Shown piece after piece: positions 37,648 to 46,975 of a stretch of DNA of 64,000 nucleotides. Position 1 is the first letter of the stretch; each line of letters begins with the position of its first letter. The position numbers were made by a program, and so were the translations under genes. The DNA is taken from NCBI RefSeq assembly GCF_001429285.1, contig NZ_LMJJ01000001.1, positions 502,565 to 566,564 of the forward strand. The letters are read 5' to 3'. The DNA is from Ensifer sp. Root278. Lineage in GTDB: Bacteria > Pseudomonadota > Alphaproteobacteria > Rhizobiales > Rhizobiaceae. The notes beneath the pieces were generated by a model. The model ran no database searches and was not told where the DNA came from. It was given only the letters and a program-made list of their open reading frames with translations.

Positions 37648-39063
37648 TCAGCGCGCCGAGAGCGCTTTCATCATCTGATCGATGTCAATGCCGCCCAGTC
37701 CGAAGTTTCGCTCGGTGAGGTCCGTCAGCCGTTCCGCCGTCAATGTTACCGTCCGGCGGATCTGCTCTTCCGTATGATCGCTGGTGATGAAGAAGCGCAG
37801 GCGCGCTAGACCCTCGGGCACCGCCGGATGGATGATCGGCAGTGCATTGACCCCTTCGGCAAGCAGATCGTTCGAAAGCTGAACGGCACGCAGGGAATCG
37901 CCGACGATAACAGGAACGACGGAAAAGCCGCTGCTGAGACCCGTGTCGAGGCCGGCTTCCTTGGCAAGCTTCAGGAACAGGGCACCGTTGCGGCGCAATG
38001 CCGCCGTCCGCGCCGGTTCGCGTTCCAGCACGTCGAGGCTCGCGGTGGCGGATGCGGCCAGCACCGGCGCAAGGCCGACGCTGTAGACGAAGCCGCCGGC
38101 GGATGCCTTGAGCACCTCGACCAGTGCTTCGCTACCGGCGATGTAACCGCCACAGCTCGAGGTGGTCTTCGACAGCGTGCCCATCCAGACGTCGATCTCA
38201 TGCGGATCGACGCCGAAATGCTCGGCAAGCCCCCGGCCGGTCTTGCCGAGGACGCCGAGCGAGTGCGCCTCGTCGACCATCAGCCAGAAGCCGTATTCGG
38301 CCCGGAGCTTCAGAAGAGCCGGTAGGTCGGCGACGTCACCGTCCATCGAGTAGATGCCCTCGACGATGACCATGATGCGGCGATAGTCGCCCGCGACGGT
38401 GCGCAGCACGTGTTCGAGATCGGCGACGTCATTGTGTTTGAACAGCCGCCGGGTCGCGCCCGAGAGCTTGATGCCGGCAAGCGCGCTGTTGTGGATGAAC
38501 TCGTCATGGACGACGAGGTCCTTCGGGCCCATCAGGCAGCTGATGGCAGCGACGTTGGTCAGGTAACCGCTGACGAAACAGACGGCGGCATCGACGCCGT
38601 AGAAACCCGCGATCTTCTCTTCGAGCGCCATATGCACCGGCCGCTCTCCGGCGACGAGGCGGCTCGCCGAGGCTGAGATGCCAAAGGTGCCGATCGTATC
38701 CCGCGCCTTGGCCAGCACCTCCGCATGGCGGTTGAGGCCGAGGTAGTCGTAGGAGGCGAAGTTGATCAGCTTGCGGCCGTCGATGACGGTGGTCGCCCCG
38801 GCCGCGGTCTGGTGCGCGCGATAGAACGGATTGGCGATGCCGAGTTGCTCGCTCGCGAACTTCTGGGTCATCACCTGCTTGTATTCCGGCAGATCTTCGA
38901 AACGGGCCTGCTGCCGGCGCGCCGGCGGCGGCATCTCCCGCTCCGAGCGCGCCATCCGGTTGCGCTCGGAGGATTGATGCGTGTTCCGCATCCGGTCCAG
39001 CAGGTTCTCCTTGAGGCTGCTGGTCATCTTGGATGCGCCTGGACCGTTTCCGTTCGTGCTCAT
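37648..39063 (-). CDS. rkpG: RkpG, alpha-oxoamine synthase-type acyltransferase
   Basis: 471 residues. PLP enzyme of the AONS/serine palmitoyltransferase family: LINFASYDYLGLNRHAEVLA, GISASASRLVAGERPVHMAL, HDEFIHNSALAGIKLSGATR, the VDEAHSLGVLGKTGRGLAEH aspartate and histidine, and the lysine in GTLSKTTSSCGGYIAG. Residues 1-65 are a polar extension beyond the usual start. Overlaps the rkpA stop by ATGA. It probably condenses the RkpA-bound acyl chain with an amino acid, giving a sphingoid-like ketone. Confidence 0.92.
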   Translation of the reverse strand: MSTNGNGPGASKMTSSLKENLLDRMRNTHQSSERNRMARSEREMPPPARRQQARFEDLPEYKQVMTQKFASEQLGIANPFYRAHQTAAGATTVIDGRKLINFASYDYLGLNRHAEVLAKARDTIGTFGISASASRLVAGERPVHMALEEKIAGFYGVDAAVCFVSGYLTNVAAISCLMGPKDLVVHDEFIHNSALAGIKLSGATRRLFKHNDVADLEHVLRTVAGDYRRIMVIVEGIYSMDGDVADLPALLKLRAEYGFWLMVDEAHSLGVLGKTGRGLAEHFGVDPHEIDVWMGTLSKTTSSCGGYIAGSEALVEVLKASAGGFVYSVGLAPVLAASATASLDVLEREPARTAALRRNGALFLKLAKEAGLDTGLSSGFSVVPVIVGDSLRAVQLSNDLLAEGVNALPIIHPAVPEGLARLRFFITSDHTEEQIRRTVTLTAERLTDLTERNFGLGGIDIDQMMKALSAR

Positions 39064-42000
39064 TGGCTCTGTGCTTTTTCCTTCGCCGTGCCGACGTGCC
39101 GCTGTGCGAGTTCGTTGACGATCTTGTCGTCGGCGGGCTCGGCATCGTCGCTCTGGTCGCGCTTGCTGACCTTCTCATAGAGCTTGCGGGCGACATCGCC
39201 AACCGTCGTGTTGTCCGCGACCCCACTGAGCGGCATGTCGAAACCGGTATTCTGCTGGAAGCTCATGCCGAGTTCGACCGCCATCAGGCTGTCGAGGCCG
39301 ATTTCCTTCAGCACCTTGCTGCGTGTGACCGTATCCTTCGATACGCGCAGGATCGCGGCGATCTCGCCGGCGACGAGGTCGAAGAGGATGTCCTCGGCCT
39401 CCTGCGGCGACTTGCCCTCGATCATTGCGACGAGGTCCATCTGGGCGCCTTCGCCGCCGGTGGCGTGCTGGTCGGCGCTGCGCAGGATGACTTCGAAGAG
39501 GGCGTTTTTGGCAACCGGCAGGTTACGCGCAGCCGACCAGTCGATCTCCGAGATCATCACCGTGGCCGCATCGACGGTGCCCGGATCGAAGGCCAGGTGG
39601 CTCTCGACCATGTCGAGCGCCGTCTGTGCCTTCAGTGCCGTCTTGCCGATACGCTTGGCGAGCAGATCGTTCACATCGGTGTTCTGGACCAGATATCCCT
39701 TGTCGGCGATCGCGCCGAAGCCGACGGCAAGACCCGCAAGACCACGGGCGCGACGGGCGCGGGCGAGACCTTCGAGGTAGCCGTTGGCGGCGACGTAGTT
39801 CGCCTGTCCCGGATTGCCGACAAGCGTTGTCGCCGACGAGAACAGGATGAAGTTGTCGAGCTTGTCGTCGTTGGTCAGCTGATCGAGAACGGCGGCACCC
39901 TTGGCCTTGGTGTCGATGACCGGGCGGTTGCGCTCGCGATTGAGATTGCTGATCAGCGCGTCGTCGAGCACCATGGCGGCGTGGACGATCGAGCGGAGCG
40001 GTGCAATCGCACGCAACTCCTTGAGGAGACGCTCGGTCGCCGTCGGGTCGGTGACGTCACAGGCGTGTACCGTTGCCGACACGCCGGCCTTCGCCCAGGC
40101 CTCGATCATCGCCGTCGTTTCGGCATCCGCCTGACCGCGGCGCGAGCAGAGCGCAATCTTCGTCGCGCCTTTTTCGACGAGCCAGTTGGCAGCAGCCAGA
40201 CCGAATCCGCCGATGCCGCCGACGACGAGATGCATGCCGTTCGGATCGACCTTCATGCCGCCATGCGGGCGCTTGGCGACGCGATGCTTGCCGGTGACCG
40301 GAGGCAACACGACGATCTTGCCGATATGGCCCGCATTCTGCATCAGCCGGAACGCGTTGCCGATCTCGTCGAAGTCGAAGGCACGGTAGGGAAGCGGCGT
40401 GAGCTTGCCGTCTTCGAACAGCGCGCCGATCTCGGTGAAGATCCGCTTGGTAAGCTTCGGCTGGTTGACCAGCAGCTGGTCGGCGTCGATGCCGAAATAG
40501 CTGACATTGCGGCGGAAGGGCCGGAGACCAATCTTGCTGTCGGCATAGTAGTCGCGTTTGCCGAGCTCGAGGAAGCGACCGAAGGGCTTCACGAGTGCCA
40601 GGCTCTGTTCCATGGCTTCGGCAAAGAGCGAATTCAGAACGAGATCGACACCCTCTCCGTCCGTTACGGCGCGAACGTCGTTGACGAAACCGAGCGAACG
40701 GGAATCGAAGACGTGATCGGCACCCAGCATCGACAGGAAGCGGCGCTTCTCGCGCGTGCCTGCCGTGGCGATGACCTTGGCACCCTTCAGTTTCGCGACC
40801 TGCAGCGCGGCAAGGCCGACGCCGCCGGCAGCGCCGTGGATGAGGATCGTTTCGTCCGGCTGGATGCGGCCGAGTTCCACCATGGCGTAATAGGCGGTCA
40901 GGAAGGCGACAGGCACCGTTGCCGCGGCAACCGGGCTGACAGTCTGCGGCAACCTGGCGACGCCGGCGCGTGAGACGACGGCGTGGGTCGAGAAGGCGGA
41001 TGAGGCGATTGCCATGACGGCATCACCGACCACGAGATCGTCGACGCCTTCGCCAACGGCAACCACGTGGCCGGAGAGTTCCATGCCGATCGTCGCGCCT
41101 GCGAAACCATCTTCGAGCGCTTCTTCGGGCAGCAGGCCCATCGCCCACATCACGTCGCGGAAGTTGAGGCCTGTCGCGGCAACCGCGACGACGACTTCAC
41201 CCGGACCTGCGGCGGGAATGTCGCTCTCTTCCCAGACGATGCTGCCCACCTGCGAGCTGACGCGCTGGCGGATCGTTGCGGCCTTGAAGGTGTCGATCGC
41301 CGCATGGGCGTTGTCGACCGGGCCGGGCACAGCACGGATTTCGGAAAGCGCCGCGTCTTGTCCCTCCAGCAGCCACTCGCGGTTGGCGTTGGCGCTGCCG
41401 AGCAGCGGAGATGCTGCCGCGATCTGCTCGATCGTGGTCGGCGAACCGTCGATATCGAGCGAGTGCACTTCGAGGAACTCATATTCGTTCTGAAGCACGC
41501 GGGCGAAGGCCCAGAGACCGGCATTGACGCCGTCGCTTGGAACCGTTGCGCCCGTTGTCCGGCTCGCGATCGGGGCTCCGCCTGGCGCGACGAGCACGAG
41601 ACGCGGACGATTTTCGCCAGCGGGCTCGGCTCCGCCGATATGCTGACGCAAGGCTTCGGCGAAGGCGCCGAGAGCAAGGATTTGGGTCTGCAGCGAAGCG
41701 GAATCGTCTGTTCGGGATGCAGCTGTCGGCGACGCGAGGAAGATTGCCCGCAGCGGCTGTTCGCCAAGGGCCTCGAAACCGCTGAGAAGCGCTGCTTTGT
41801 CGGCTGCGATATCGCCGCTGAGATTGACCGGAATAGCCGATGCCGAAGGCTTGTTGCCCTTGCCGCCCGCGATCTGCAGCAGCAGATAGGGGCCGGTAGC
41901 CGGTGCTTCGGCACTTACGGCAGCCGCGGCGGCGCCGCGCGCTTCGAGCAGGATGACATTGCCGCTCGCGCATTCGCGGTCTGCAATATTGACGTCGCGC

Positions 42001-45000
42001 AGGTCGAGATCACCGAAACATTTCTGCCAGTGCGGGACCGCCGCAAGATTGCCGATCGGGAACTCCGCGGTCTGGCTGCGGGCGAACCACCCCTCGGAAA
42101 GTCCGAGGGCAAAATCGTTGAAGAGCGATGGCGCGCTGACGGCGGCTATCAACCCGCCGGTATCGCGAAGCGTCGAGCGAAGCGCGGTGCGGACCGCCAC
42201 GTCGTCCTCGATCAGGCTGTAAAGCCCGTCAGAGGCGCTGACTGCGAGGTCGAAGGACGTGAGCGTTGCAAGCTCACCCTTTTTGAGAATGCGCACATGG
42301 GCGTCGTTCTCGAAGGCCAATTCAAGCCCACGCTGGGCGTTGTCGCGCGCTTCGAATACGGTGAGGCTTGCGCCGTGCTTTTCGGCAAGCGTCGCCAGTC
42401 GGCGGGTAAAGGCCGACGAAACGCTGCCGAGTTCGACGATGCGCAGGCGCGCGCCGGAAGATGCCGAAGTCAGGATCTTTTCGAGCGCCTCGAGGACGAA
42501 CGCCATCCGCTCCCGGCTTGCCCCGGAGTGGACGGCTTGATGATCAAGCGTGGCATCGCTGATGAAGGTGGTGCCATGAGCCGTTTCGTCGCCGGCCTGG
42601 AGCGCGTCAAGGCGCGCAAGGGCCTCCGCATAGGCATTGTTGATCAAGACGGCTTCGACGGCGCGGTCGGACCGCTCGCCATAGAGTTCGCGCAGGATCT
42701 CCGGGACGCTCGGCAGGTTGAAGTCCTGAGCAATCGTCCAGACGCCGTCCTTGTGCTCGCAGAGACCGGCGTCTTCCAGGACGTAGAGGCAGCTCGTCAG
42801 GAAACATTGGAAGGCAAAATCGCCGGGCAGGTTGTTGCCCTGAATGGTCGATCGACCCTTGGCGAGTTTGAGCGCAATCTCCTGGCAGGCGCGATAGATG
42901 GCTGCGTTGAAGAGCAACGTCGTGTTGTCGACGCCGGCTTCGCTGGCGGCGGGCATGGCGATCTTGATCGGCGCCGGCGCCTGACGCTGCAGACCCGGCA
43001 GCGTCGCTTCCGATTGCACGGCCTCGTAGTGGAAGGACAGCGCGTCGAGCGTCTTGTGCTTGCGCAGATAGGTACGGCGGAAGCGGCAATCCTCGAAGTG
43101 CGCGATCGGTGCGCCCGACTTGTCGAAGAAATGGAACTTCGCCTTGATCGAATTGGGGCTGACGCGCTCGATCTCGATCATTGCGCGCGCGATTGGCTGG
43201 CTGCCGTTGACGACCCGCACCGAACCGAAGCGCACGGGGATATAGGGGGCACCGCTCTTGTCGCCGGTGAAACGATCGAAGAGGGCGACAAGTCCGTGGA
43301 AGGTTGCGTCGACAGAGATCGGGTTCAAGGCGTAGGTGACGAGCGGATGGCCAGCAGCATCAGGCGTCTTCAGCTCGACATCGACCAGCCGGTCGCCATA
43401 GGCGACGGCCTTGGCCAGCAGCTGGAAGCGCGGGCCGTAGTCGAGACCGAACTGTTTCGCCGTCTCATAGGCACGGCCAGGCGCAACCGTTGCGGTCTTC
43501 GCCAAGCCGGCAAGCGACGGATAGGCGCGCTCCTCGGCCGGCAATGGCTTGCGGCAGCGGGCAACCGCATGCACGGCCCAATCGTCTTCCGACAGCCGTT
43601 CGCGCGAGCGGATCTCGATGTCGCCGGTCTCCGGCGAAAGCACCGTCGACAGCTCCATGATCTTCGTATCGCTGAGTTCCAGCGGGCGAACGATCTCCAG
43701 ATTGGTGATCTCAACTTCGTCGCTGCCGTAGAACTGCTGTGCAGCGGCGACAGCGATTTCGATGAAGCCGCTGCCCGGCAGGATCGCCTTGCCGTCCACG
43801 ACGTGTTCGGCGAGGTCGGGGAAGAGATGGGCGTCGACATGATTCTTCCAGCTGCCGCTGTTCGGGTCGCTGCGCCAGCCGATCAGGCGGTAGGGCTTGG
43901 CGGTCCGGCCGAAGAGGTCGGTAGCGTCGGTCGTTGCCGCGGGGCGCAGCTCGACGGGCTCGAACGGCAGGCTGGGAAGGGCGATCGAAGCGTTGCGCTT
44001 GCCGAAGACGCGGGTCGTGTCGACCACCGCGCCGTGCGCGACGGCACGCGCCATCGCTGCCGAAATCGGGTCCTGGCCGGTTTCGCCGACATCCCGGAGC
44101 AGGGTCGGTACGACCATGCCCGGGGCTGCGGCCTGCTTGATCGTCTCCTTGACATAGGACGACAGGATCGGACGCGGCGAAATTTCAATGAACAGGCGGC
44201 AACCCATCTCGATCGCGGCCTCGGCGGCCGCCTGGAAGCGGACCGGCTCGCGCACGTTCTTCCACCAGTAGTCCGGATCGAGTTGCGTGCCATCGAGCGC
44301 GGCACCTGTGACCGTCGACAGATAGGCGAGCTCGGTGCGGCGCGGTGCGATATCCGGAATGTCGGAGAGGAAGGCGTCCTTCGCCCGATCGATGATCGGG
44401 TGGTGGAAGGGATAGTTGATGTCGAGAATCTGGACCGGGATCTTCGCCTTGCGCGCAGCGTCGCGGAAGGCCGAGATCTGGTCGGCCGGTCCGGAGATCG
44501 TCACGGAATTGTGGGCGTTGACCGCTGCGACGCAGAGGTTGTCGAGACCGCGCGCCTCGGCAAAGGCCCGTGCGGCGTCTTCTCCGAGCATGACGGCCGC
44601 CATCGTGCCGTGGCCGGCAAGCAGGTCCTGATGCAGCGAGCGCTTCGCCACGATCGAAACGGCGTCGACCAGTGAGAGCGCACCGGCGGCGTAGGCGGCG
44701 GCGATTTCACCGACGGAGTGGCCGAAGACTGCGACCGGCTTGATGCCCATGGCAACCAGCGAGTCGGAGAGGGCGGCCTGCACCGCGAAGAGCAATGGCT
44801 GGGCGATCTTCGTATCGCCAAGCTTCTTGTCGAGATCAGGATCGGTGAGAAGATCGGTCAATGCGATGTCGGAGTGGAACTTGAACAGCGCGCTGACCGA
44901 GGTGAAGCACTGACGGAAATGCAGGTTCTCGCGGAACGCTTCGACGCCCATGCCGGCCCATTGTGAGCCGTTGCCGGAGAAGACGAAGGCGACCTTGGCG

Positions 45001-46568
45001 TCGCGGACGACGGCTTCGCCGACTTCACCGATGCCGGAGCCCGGCTTTTCCAGGTGGCTGGCGATCGCGCGGACGATATCTTCCGGCTGATCGCTGCGAG
45101 CGGCAAAGCGATGGCGCATATGGGTGCGGTTTGCACCTGATGCGGCGATCATCGCCCGTGCTTCACCCTTGGAAGCATGTGCGAACGCCGCCTTATAGTC
45201 GCTGAGAAGCGCCTCCAGGCTCGACGCCGTATGGGCGCTCGCCAGGAAGACATGGCCGGAAGACGATGGGTTTGACGCCCTTTCGTCGGCCGCAGGTTCC
45301 GGATCGCTGATGACGACGTGCGCATTGGCGCCGCCGAAGCCGAAGGAGTTGATGCCGGCAAGGCGAGCGCGTTTTCCCCTCAGCAGCTCGATCGGGTTCG
45401 CCGTGACGCGCACGTTGAGACCGTCGAAGTCGATGTGTTCGTTCGGCGTGTCGAAGTGCAGCGAAGCCGGCAGGTAGTTGTTTTCGAGTGCCATCACGGC
45501 CTTCAGCATGCCGAAGAGGCCGGAAGCGGGTTCCGTGTGGCCGATGTTCGACTTGATCGAACCGATCGGCACCGGTGCCCGGCGCTTGGCGCCGATGACC
45601 GTTCCGATCGACCAGACCTCGGCCGGATCGCCGACCTTGGTGCCGGTGCCGTGCCCCTCGACAAAGGCTACCTGGTTGGCGTCGATGCCGTTGCCTTCAT
45701 AGATCGCCCGCAGAAGATTGGCCTGCGCCTCGCGGGAGGGGAGCGAAATGCCGTTGGTGCGCCCGGCCGAGTTCACGCCGGTCGCGACGATGCGCGCGTA
45801 GCTGCGGTCCTTCTCCCGGCGCGCCCTGTCCGAGCGGCGCAAGACGAAGACCACGCCACCTTCGGCGCGCACATAACCGGCGCCGTCATTGTCATAGGCG
45901 CGGCAAAGCCCCTCGGGCGAAAGCATGCGCGCCTGGGCGAAGCCGACGAAGGGAAGGGGATGGGCAAGGATGTTGACGCCACCGACGATCGCGGTGTCGA
46001 TCTCGCCCGACGTCAGAGCCCGCATCGCCTGGTCGAGCGCGACCAGCGAGGAGGAACAGGCGGTATCGACCGTCATGCTCGGACCGCTGAGGCCAAAGAT
46101 GTGCGAGATACGGTTGGAAACGATCGACAGCGTGTTGCCGGTCATGAAGTAAGGGCCGGCGGCAGCCGGGTCCTCGACCGTCAGGTTGGCATGATCGAGG
46201 CTCGATGCGCCGATATAGACGCCGACATTCTCGCCATTCAGCGACGTTGCAGAGATATTGGCGTCTTCCAGTGCGCGCCAGGCGAGCTGCAACAGCACGC
46301 GCTGCTGCGGATCCATGTACATGGCTTCGCGCTGCGACATGCCGAAGACGGCGGGATCGAAATCATAGAGTTGGTCCAGCACGCCGGCGGCAAAGGAATA
46401 GGTCTTGCCCTGCGTGCCCATGACGGGGTGCCAAAAACGCGCGACGTCCCAGCGATCCGACGGAATGCTGGTGACGGTGCACTTGCCCTGACGAAGAAGT
46501 TTGAACAACGCCGAAGGCGATTCTGCTCCAGGGGCGAGGCATGCTCGCCCAATTATCTCAACAGCCAT
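39060..46568 (-). CDS. rkpA: RkpA, single-module highly reducing type I polyketide/fatty acid synthase
   Basis: 2502 residues. Domains in order: ketosynthase (1-430; Cys171 in VDTACSSSL, His306 in EGHGTGT, His344 in NIGHTEP); acyltransferase (about 525-850; Ser618 in GHSVGEIAAAY); dehydratase (about 910-1190; His922 in EHVVDGKAILPG); a degenerate methyltransferase-like region (about 1230-1540); enoylreductase (about 1775-2085; HGAAGGVGLAALQVAKLKG); ketoreductase (about 2105-2290; VVGGIGGFGLAAANWLVEKG); and acyl carrier (Ser2427 in IGLDSLMAVELG). No thioesterase is present. It should build a fully reduced fatty chain iteratively for the capsule lipid. First gene of the rkpA-J transcript. Confidence 0.95.
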   Translation of the reverse strand: MAVEIIGRACLAPGAESPSALFKLLRQGKCTVTSIPSDRWDVARFWHPVMGTQGKTYSFAAGVLDQLYDFDPAVFGMSQREAMYMDPQQRVLLQLAWRALEDANISATSLNGENVGVYIGASSLDHANLTVEDPAAAGPYFMTGNTLSIVSNRISHIFGLSGPSMTVDTACSSSLVALDQAMRALTSGEIDTAIVGGVNILAHPLPFVGFAQARMLSPEGLCRAYDNDGAGYVRAEGGVVFVLRRSDRARREKDRSYARIVATGVNSAGRTNGISLPSREAQANLLRAIYEGNGIDANQVAFVEGHGTGTKVGDPAEVWSIGTVIGAKRRAPVPIGSIKSNIGHTEPASGLFGMLKAVMALENNYLPASLHFDTPNEHIDFDGLNVRVTANPIELLRGKRARLAGINSFGFGGANAHVVISDPEPAADERASNPSSSGHVFLASAHTASSLEALLSDYKAAFAHASKGEARAMIAASGANRTHMRHRFAARSDQPEDIVRAIASHLEKPGSGIGEVGEAVVRDAKVAFVFSGNGSQWAGMGVEAFRENLHFRQCFTSVSALFKFHSDIALTDLLTDPDLDKKLGDTKIAQPLLFAVQAALSDSLVAMGIKPVAVFGHSVGEIAAAYAAGALSLVDAVSIVAKRSLHQDLLAGHGTMAAVMLGEDAARAFAEARGLDNLCVAAVNAHNSVTISGPADQISAFRDAARKAKIPVQILDINYPFHHPIIDRAKDAFLSDIPDIAPRRTELAYLSTVTGAALDGTQLDPDYWWKNVREPVRFQAAAEAAIEMGCRLFIEISPRPILSSYVKETIKQAAAPGMVVPTLLRDVGETGQDPISAAMARAVAHGAVVDTTRVFGKRNASIALPSLPFEPVELRPAATTDATDLFGRTAKPYRLIGWRSDPNSGSWKNHVDAHLFPDLAEHVVDGKAILPGSGFIEIAVAAAQQFYGSDEVEITNLEIVRPLELSDTKIMELSTVLSPETGDIEIRSRERLSEDDWAVHAVARCRKPLPAEERAYPSLAGLAKTATVAPGRAYETAKQFGLDYGPRFQLLAKAVAYGDRLVDVELKTPDAAGHPLVTYALNPISVDATFHGLVALFDRFTGDKSGAPYIPVRFGSVRVVNGSQPIARAMIEIERVSPNSIKAKFHFFDKSGAPIAHFEDCRFRRTYLRKHKTLDALSFHYEAVQSEATLPGLQRQAPAPIKIAMPAASEAGVDNTTLLFNAAIYRACQEIALKLAKGRSTIQGNNLPGDFAFQCFLTSCLYVLEDAGLCEHKDGVWTIAQDFNLPSVPEILRELYGERSDRAVEAVLINNAYAEALARLDALQAGDETAHGTTFISDATLDHQAVHSGASRERMAFVLEALEKILTSASSGARLRIVELGSVSSAFTRRLATLAEKHGASLTVFEARDNAQRGLELAFENDAHVRILKKGELATLTSFDLAVSASDGLYSLIEDDVAVRTALRSTLRDTGGLIAAVSAPSLFNDFALGLSEGWFARSQTAEFPIGNLAAVPHWQKCFGDLDLRDVNIADRECASGNVILLEARGAAAAAVSAEAPATGPYLLLQIAGGKGNKPSASAIPVNLSGDIAADKAALLSGFEALGEQPLRAIFLASPTAASRTDDSASLQTQILALGAFAEALRQHIGGAEPAGENRPRLVLVAPGGAPIASRTTGATVPSDGVNAGLWAFARVLQNEYEFLEVHSLDIDGSPTTIEQIAAASPLLGSANANREWLLEGQDAALSEIRAVPGPVDNAHAAIDTFKAATIRQRVSSQVGSIVWEESDIPAAGPGEVVVAVAATGLNFRDVMWAMGLLPEEALEDGFAGATIGMELSGHVVAVGEGVDDLVVGDAVMAIASSAFSTHAVVSRAGVARLPQTVSPVAAATVPVAFLTAYYAMVELGRIQPDETILIHGAAGGVGLAALQVAKLKGAKVIATAGTREKRRFLSMLGADHVFDSRSLGFVNDVRAVTDGEGVDLVLNSLFAEAMEQSLALVKPFGRFLELGKRDYYADSKIGLRPFRRNVSYFGIDADQLLVNQPKLTKRIFTEIGALFEDGKLTPLPYRAFDFDEIGNAFRLMQNAGHIGKIVVLPPVTGKHRVAKRPHGGMKVDPNGMHLVVGGIGGFGLAAANWLVEKGATKIALCSRRGQADAETTAMIEAWAKAGVSATVHACDVTDPTATERLLKELRAIAPLRSIVHAAMVLDDALISNLNRERNRPVIDTKAKGAAVLDQLTNDDKLDNFILFSSATTLVGNPGQANYVAANGYLEGLARARRARGLAGLAVGFGAIADKGYLVQNTDVNDLLAKRIGKTALKAQTALDMVESHLAFDPGTVDAATVMISEIDWSAARNLPVAKNALFEVILRSADQHATGGEGAQMDLVAMIEGKSPQEAEDILFDLVAGEIAAILRVSKDTVTRSKVLKEIGLDSLMAVELGMSFQQNTGFDMPLSGVADNTTVGDVARKLYEKVSKRDQSDDAEPADDKIVNELAQRHVGTAKEKAQSQ

Positions 46569-46975
46569 GTATGATCGAACGCTCTAAACTGCCGCTAAAG
46601 TTGCATCTGCGATTGCGCGTCGGAGGCCGAAATGCAATCGCCAATCGTCATGCTGCCAGGCTATCCCCAGCTATATTCGTTCCGCCTCATTAGTCAGCTT
46701 TTAACTTAAAGTCCCTAGCTTTCAACCCCAAAGACTGAAGATATACACGCTGTCAACGCCAATCCAAGGCGGATAGGGCGATAAACCACACTCAAGGTAG
46801 AGAAGGTATGACCAGAAAGACGCGGCTCCAAATATTTTGCCCGTCTTGGTCTTCGGATGACTTGTTGTGGGACGGCGATTGTGCTTTTCAGAGACCGGCG
46901 AATTCCCGGTCGGGAGATAATGCGGCACGGAACTGTGAGTAAAATCATGGCTGTGTCGAATTTGGAGTGTCGTAG
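46569..46975. promoter_or_regulatory. Divergent rkpA/rkpU control region
   Basis: 407 bp between the oppositely transcribed rkpA and rkpU genes, more AT-rich than the genes beside it. It must hold both promoters, but no strong promoter hexamers were fixed. A small palindrome GACCGG-N7-CCGGTC lies at 46893-46911. A 10-codon ORF (46947-46979, ATG, peptide MAVSNLECRS) ends in a TTGA overlap with the rkpU start and could couple its translation. Confidence 0.5.

Noticed and set aside
41067-44675. 1202-codon open frame on the plus strand, antisense to rkpA
   Set aside because: It is the mirror of high-GC codon bias in rkpA. The translation is Arg/Ala/Asp-rich without domains, while the opposite strand encodes intact AT, DH and other motifs.
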